Positions 32,600 through 35,041 of a DNA stretch of 35,041 bases are shown piece by piece; the stretch's first letter is position 1; every line of letters begins with the position of its first letter. The translations under genes and the position numbers were made by a program. Source of the DNA: CAZGMN01 sp964645765. Its GTDB lineage: Bacteria; Acidobacteriota; Aminicenantia; Aminicenantales; Aminicenantaceae. The stretch spans positions 1 to 35,041 of the forward strand of contig CAZYBE010000034.1 of NCBI GenBank assembly GCA_964645765.1, read 5' to 3'. Under the pieces are notes generated by a model. The model was not told the DNA's origin, ran no database searches, and saw nothing but the letters and a program-made list of their open reading frames with translations.

Positions 32600-32779
32600 C
32601 CTCTTCGGAATGGCCGGAGCGACCATTGAAGGTTTAGCCTTCCCGAACCGGCCCTAGAGGGAACCCGGCCTTGCCGGGCGGCGAGGATGTTTGAGCGCAG
32701 CGAGTTCCGCAGCCGCCGAGAAGGACGGAGAGGGAACGGCGTTAAAAACCTGATTGGGAGCGAGGCCATTCCGAGGAGG
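32600..32779. repeat. 180-base inverted-repeat element with internal GC-rich hairpins
   Basis: Terminal arms 32600-32615 (CCTCTTCGGAATGGCC) and 32764-32779 are inverted copies with one mismatch in 16. Inside are a perfect CCCGGC-CTT-GCCGGG hairpin (32664-32678), a TTCCC/GGGAA pair (32640-32644 with 32659-32663) and an AGGTTT/AAACCT pair near the ends. There is no transposase or credible gene inside. It occupies most of the 300-base convergent spacer between the prolyl oligopeptidase and HD-GYP genes, and has the same build as the element at 2971-3202. Confidence 0.65.
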
Positions 32780-32800
32780 TAACTCCTTTTGCTTATTTTT
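32774..32800 (+). terminator. Candidate plus-strand terminator
   Basis: AGGAG-GTAA-CTCCT, a 5-bp stem closed by a GNRA-type loop, then TTTGCTTATTTTTTT running up to the HD-GYP stop. It would end transcripts of the prolyl oligopeptidase or of the repeat element itself. Confidence 0.5.
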
Positions 32801-35041
32801 TTATGAAGCGGCTATCCTTTTGGACATGTTGCGCCTGAACTTCTTCTTGGAAAGAGTCTTGCAGCAGGCCTCGACAACAACAGGGTCATAAAGGATTCCC
32901 TTATTCTTTGAAATTTCCTCCAGAGCTTTATCGACGCCAAGAGCTGCGCGGTAGGGGCGGTGGGAAGCCATGGCCTCCACGACATCAGCCACGGCCAGAA
33001 TCTTCGCTTCAAGAAGAATTTCACTCTCTTTCAGGCCTCCAGGATATCCAGAGCCGTCCAATCTTTCGTGATGCTGCAGCATGATTTTGGCAACTGAATG
33101 GGGCAGCTCGATTTTCTTTATGATGTCGTAGCCGACTTGAGGGTGAGTCTTGATAACATTGAAGTCGATATCGTTCAAACGGCCAGGCCAGCTCAGAATC
33201 TCGGCAGGGACACGGATCTTTCCTACGTCATGGATAATCCCTGCCAAGCGAATCCCTTCAATTTGCTCATTGGGAAGACCCATCTCCCTGGCTATGGCGC
33301 AAGCGAGGTTTGTCACCCGGCGCTGGTGGCCTGCCGTGTAAGGGTCCCTCATCTCAACCGCAGAGGAGAGGGCATTGACTGTTTCCTCAAGGGCCCTGCG
33401 CAATCTTTCAAAGCTATTCTTTCGCTCTTCCTCTGCCCGCTTGCGCTCTGTAATGTCACGGGCAATGCTGAGTGCAGCGGTTTTCCCTTCATAGTCGATG
33501 ATCCGGCTGCTCAACTCAACCGGAAGAATGGTGTTGTCCCGGCCCACAAGAGCGGTCTCGAAGAAAATATGGCCCATCCGGCGGAGCTCCCGGATTCGCT
33601 GGGGCATCTGGAGGGCGTATTCCGGAAGGTCGATGTCCATCAGGGTCATCTTCAACAATCCTTCACGGCTGTAGCCCAGCCGCTCGCAGGCGACCTTGTT
33701 GACTTCCAGAAAACGGCCGTGCAAGTCGTGGATGAAGATAGCATCGCTGGCGCTGTTGAACAGTGTTTTGAACTTCTCCTCCGAGGCTTGAATAGCTTCC
33801 TCTGCCTCCTTCCTTTCGGTGACATCCCATATATAGCAGCGGGTGCCGATGATGTTTCCGTCTTGCTTCAAAGCCATGGCATTGACTTCAATATGGATGA
33901 CCTGGCCGTCCTTCCTGACTGCCCCGCACTCGTATCTCGATGGAATATCCTTGCCTGCTACGCGTCCCTTATGGTATTGAGTGACTCGCTCAACATCGTC
34001 AGCATGAACGAGTGTTGAGACTGTCTGCTTTTTTATTTCCTCCATAGAATATCCGAATAGCTCGGCATAATTCTTGTTGCAGTATCTTAGCTTCCCTTCT
34101 CTGTCGTCGACCAGGATGGCAACGCCGGCCTTCTCAACCAAGTCCTTGTAGCGTTCCTTCGACTCCCTCACGTCCTCCTCTGCCTTCTTGCGGTCGCTGA
34201 TATCCTGGACAACAACCAGCTCTGCTGTCCGGCCGTGGTAGGTGATTGTGCCTGCATTGAACTCAATGTAAATCTTTTCTCCGTCTTTGTTTCTCACTTC
34301 GAGTTCATACACAGGCCCGACATCTTCCCCTGCGATGCGGCGTCTGTGGTAATCATTCGCTCTGGAGTGGTTCTCGGCAGATATGAATTTTTTCGACGGG
34401 AAGCCGATCAATTCTTTTACAGAGAAGCCGCCCATCTCGGCCAAGCGCTGGTTCGCATATTTGAAGACATCGTCCTGGATAATGGCAATCCCGTACCTGG
34501 ATTGTTCCACCACGCTCCGGTATTTCTCCTCACTCTCCCGGAGCGCTTCTTCGTCTATCTTTCTCTTGGTGATATCCCTGAGGATTCCCAGAACTCTCAA
34601 TTTCTCTCCGTAGATGGGGACAGTATTCACTTCGACATATTTAATTTTTTTATCCTTGGTGAAAATTCTAAAGGAATACTCGGGCGAAAGCGCCTCTCCT
34701 TTCTGTCTCGATGCCTCCCTTCCGGCAACGAGTGCTCTATCGTCGGGGTGGATCAAGTCAAAAAAATTGAATTTTCTATTGCATACCTCTTTTTCCTTAT
34801 AGCCGAATATTTTCTCGAAGGCAGGGTTGACATACTCAAAGCCTCCAGTGCTGATGATATAAATCCCGTCCATGGCATTTTCGGCAAGAAGACGGTATTT
34901 CTCTTCAGATTGCCGCAGAAGGTTCTCGGCCTGCTTGACTTCAGTTATGTCAACCATGGTTGTCCTGACACCGATAAGCCTGCCGTTGCTATCTCGGTCC
35001 AGAACATCATCGATGACAACGTAGACCTTGGAGCCATCCTT
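32801..35041 (-). CDS. PAS-repeat HD-GYP c-di-GMP phosphodiesterase (5' end beyond the window)
   Basis: Signalling enzyme that degrades cyclic di-GMP in response to sensed signals. The frame is open to the window edge: 28 residues precede the first visible Met (34957) and read as the end of a PAS/PAC domain (SNGRLIGVRTTMVDITEVKQ), so the Met at 34957 is internal. In visible numbering, four complete PAS/PAC domains follow (about 45-160, 170-290, 294-416, 419-543), each ending DIT/DVT/DIS-x-RK. The HD-GYP domain (about 541-746) has the HD pair in GIIHDVGKIR and HHERLDGSGYPGG, so it should be active. No membrane helix appears in the visible part, but one could lie upstream. The stop is TAA at 32801-32803. 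It converges on the prolyl oligopeptidase. Confidence 0.92.
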   Translation of the reverse strand, partial: KDGSKVYVVIDDVLDRDSNGRLIGVRTTMVDITEVKQAENLLRQSEEKYRLLAENAMDGIYIISTGGFEYVNPAFEKIFGYKEKEVCNRKFNFFDLIHPDDRALVAGREASRQKGEALSPEYSFRIFTKDKKIKYVEVNTVPIYGEKLRVLGILRDITKRKIDEEALRESEEKYRSVVEQSRYGIAIIQDDVFKYANQRLAEMGGFSVKELIGFPSKKFISAENHSRANDYHRRRIAGEDVGPVYELEVRNKDGEKIYIEFNAGTITYHGRTAELVVVQDISDRKKAEEDVRESKERYKDLVEKAGVAILVDDREGKLRYCNKNYAELFGYSMEEIKKQTVSTLVHADDVERVTQYHKGRVAGKDIPSRYECGAVRKDGQVIHIEVNAMALKQDGNIIGTRCYIWDVTERKEAEEAIQASEEKFKTLFNSASDAIFIHDLHGRFLEVNKVACERLGYSREGLLKMTLMDIDLPEYALQMPQRIRELRRMGHIFFETALVGRDNTILPVELSSRIIDYEGKTAALSIARDITERKRAEEERKNSFERLRRALEETVNALSSAVEMRDPYTAGHQRRVTNLACAIAREMGLPNEQIEGIRLAGIIHDVGKIRVPAEILSWPGRLNDIDFNVIKTHPQVGYDIIKKIELPHSVAKIMLQHHERLDGSGYPGGLKESEILLEAKILAVADVVEAMASHRPYRAALGVDKALEEISKNKGILYDPVVVEACCKTLSKKKFRRNMSKRIAAS

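Noticed and set aside
32473..32769. Minus-strand open frame of 98 codons over the spacer after the prolyl oligopeptidase
   Set aside because: It runs through the inverted-repeat element, is Arg/Ser/Leu-rich as GC-rich palindromes produce, and lacks a ribosome site.
33098..34018. Plus-strand open frame of 306 codons
   Set aside because: It lies wholly antisense to the PAS/HD-GYP gene, whose domains are unmistakable, and has no recognisable fold.

Overview
The window looks like a chromosomal segment of an uncultivated Gram-negative-type bacterium that feeds on peptides and glycans. It holds lipoproteins with lipobox cysteines, an OmpA-type envelope protein, Sec-type signal peptides, and an unusual number of exported peptidases. 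This mix, together with the DUF6305-like and CFI-box proteins, fits the Candidatus Aminicenantes / Acidobacteriota neighbourhood. That placement is inference from gene content, since no rRNA or marker gene is present. Two runs of exactly 100 N (9740-9839 and 16183-16282) show that this is a scaffolded, probably metagenome-derived, assembly.

Layout. 2-2770 (-) is a large M14-type carboxypeptidase. It is divergent from an S9 alpha/beta-hydrolase peptidase at 3303-5207 (+), and a 532-base spacer between them carries a multi-hairpin inverted-repeat element. 5256-8430 (-) is a translationally overlapping pair: an OmpA-family protein followed by a heparinase II/III-like lyase. 8590-10637 (-) is a surface protein with at least eight 52-residue repeats, an InlB-B-like domain and a CFI-box C-terminal segment; the first assembly gap falls in its repeats. 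10735-17715 (-) is a run that starts at a good promoter (17734-17762). In transcription order it encodes an orphan TRAP-like permease, a membrane-anchored desuccinylase/aspartoacylase-like hydrolase, two tandem C69 dipeptidases, a terminator hairpin, and a DUF6305-like protein.

17845-23210 (+) is a compact operon: ABC-2 permease, ABC ATPase, oligopeptidase-B-like lipoprotein, 68-residue membrane protein, and nitrilase-family hydrolase. 23235-27068 (-) is a second peptide/amino-acid cluster: APC permease, membrane-anchored methyltransferase, and M28 lipoprotein peptidase. 27328-27966 (+) is an AT-rich VapBC toxin-antitoxin pair. It is followed by a GH127 beta-L-arabinofuranosidase (28097-30064) and a prolyl-oligopeptidase lipoprotein (30374-32500) with a hairpin-rich leader. 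A second inverted-repeat element lies at 32600-32779. The right edge is a PAS-rich HD-GYP c-di-GMP phosphodiesterase (32801 to beyond 35041).

Working together: the secreted or lipid-anchored peptidases (M14, S9 x3, M28, C69 x2) and the desuccinylase-like enzyme would cut extracellular or periplasmic peptides down to dipeptides and amino acids, and the APC and TRAP-like carriers would move the products. The heparinase-like and GH127 enzymes add polysaccharide breakdown. I found no CRISPR array, tRNA, rRNA, phage or transposase gene. The most unusual content is non-coding: two large inverted-repeat elements with internal hairpins, a small GAAGGCGACGAAG hairpin, and the leader of the prolyl oligopeptidase. 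The permease/desuccinylase/C69 module and the exporter/oligopeptidase/nitrilase operon are the gene sets most worth testing as undescribed systems.
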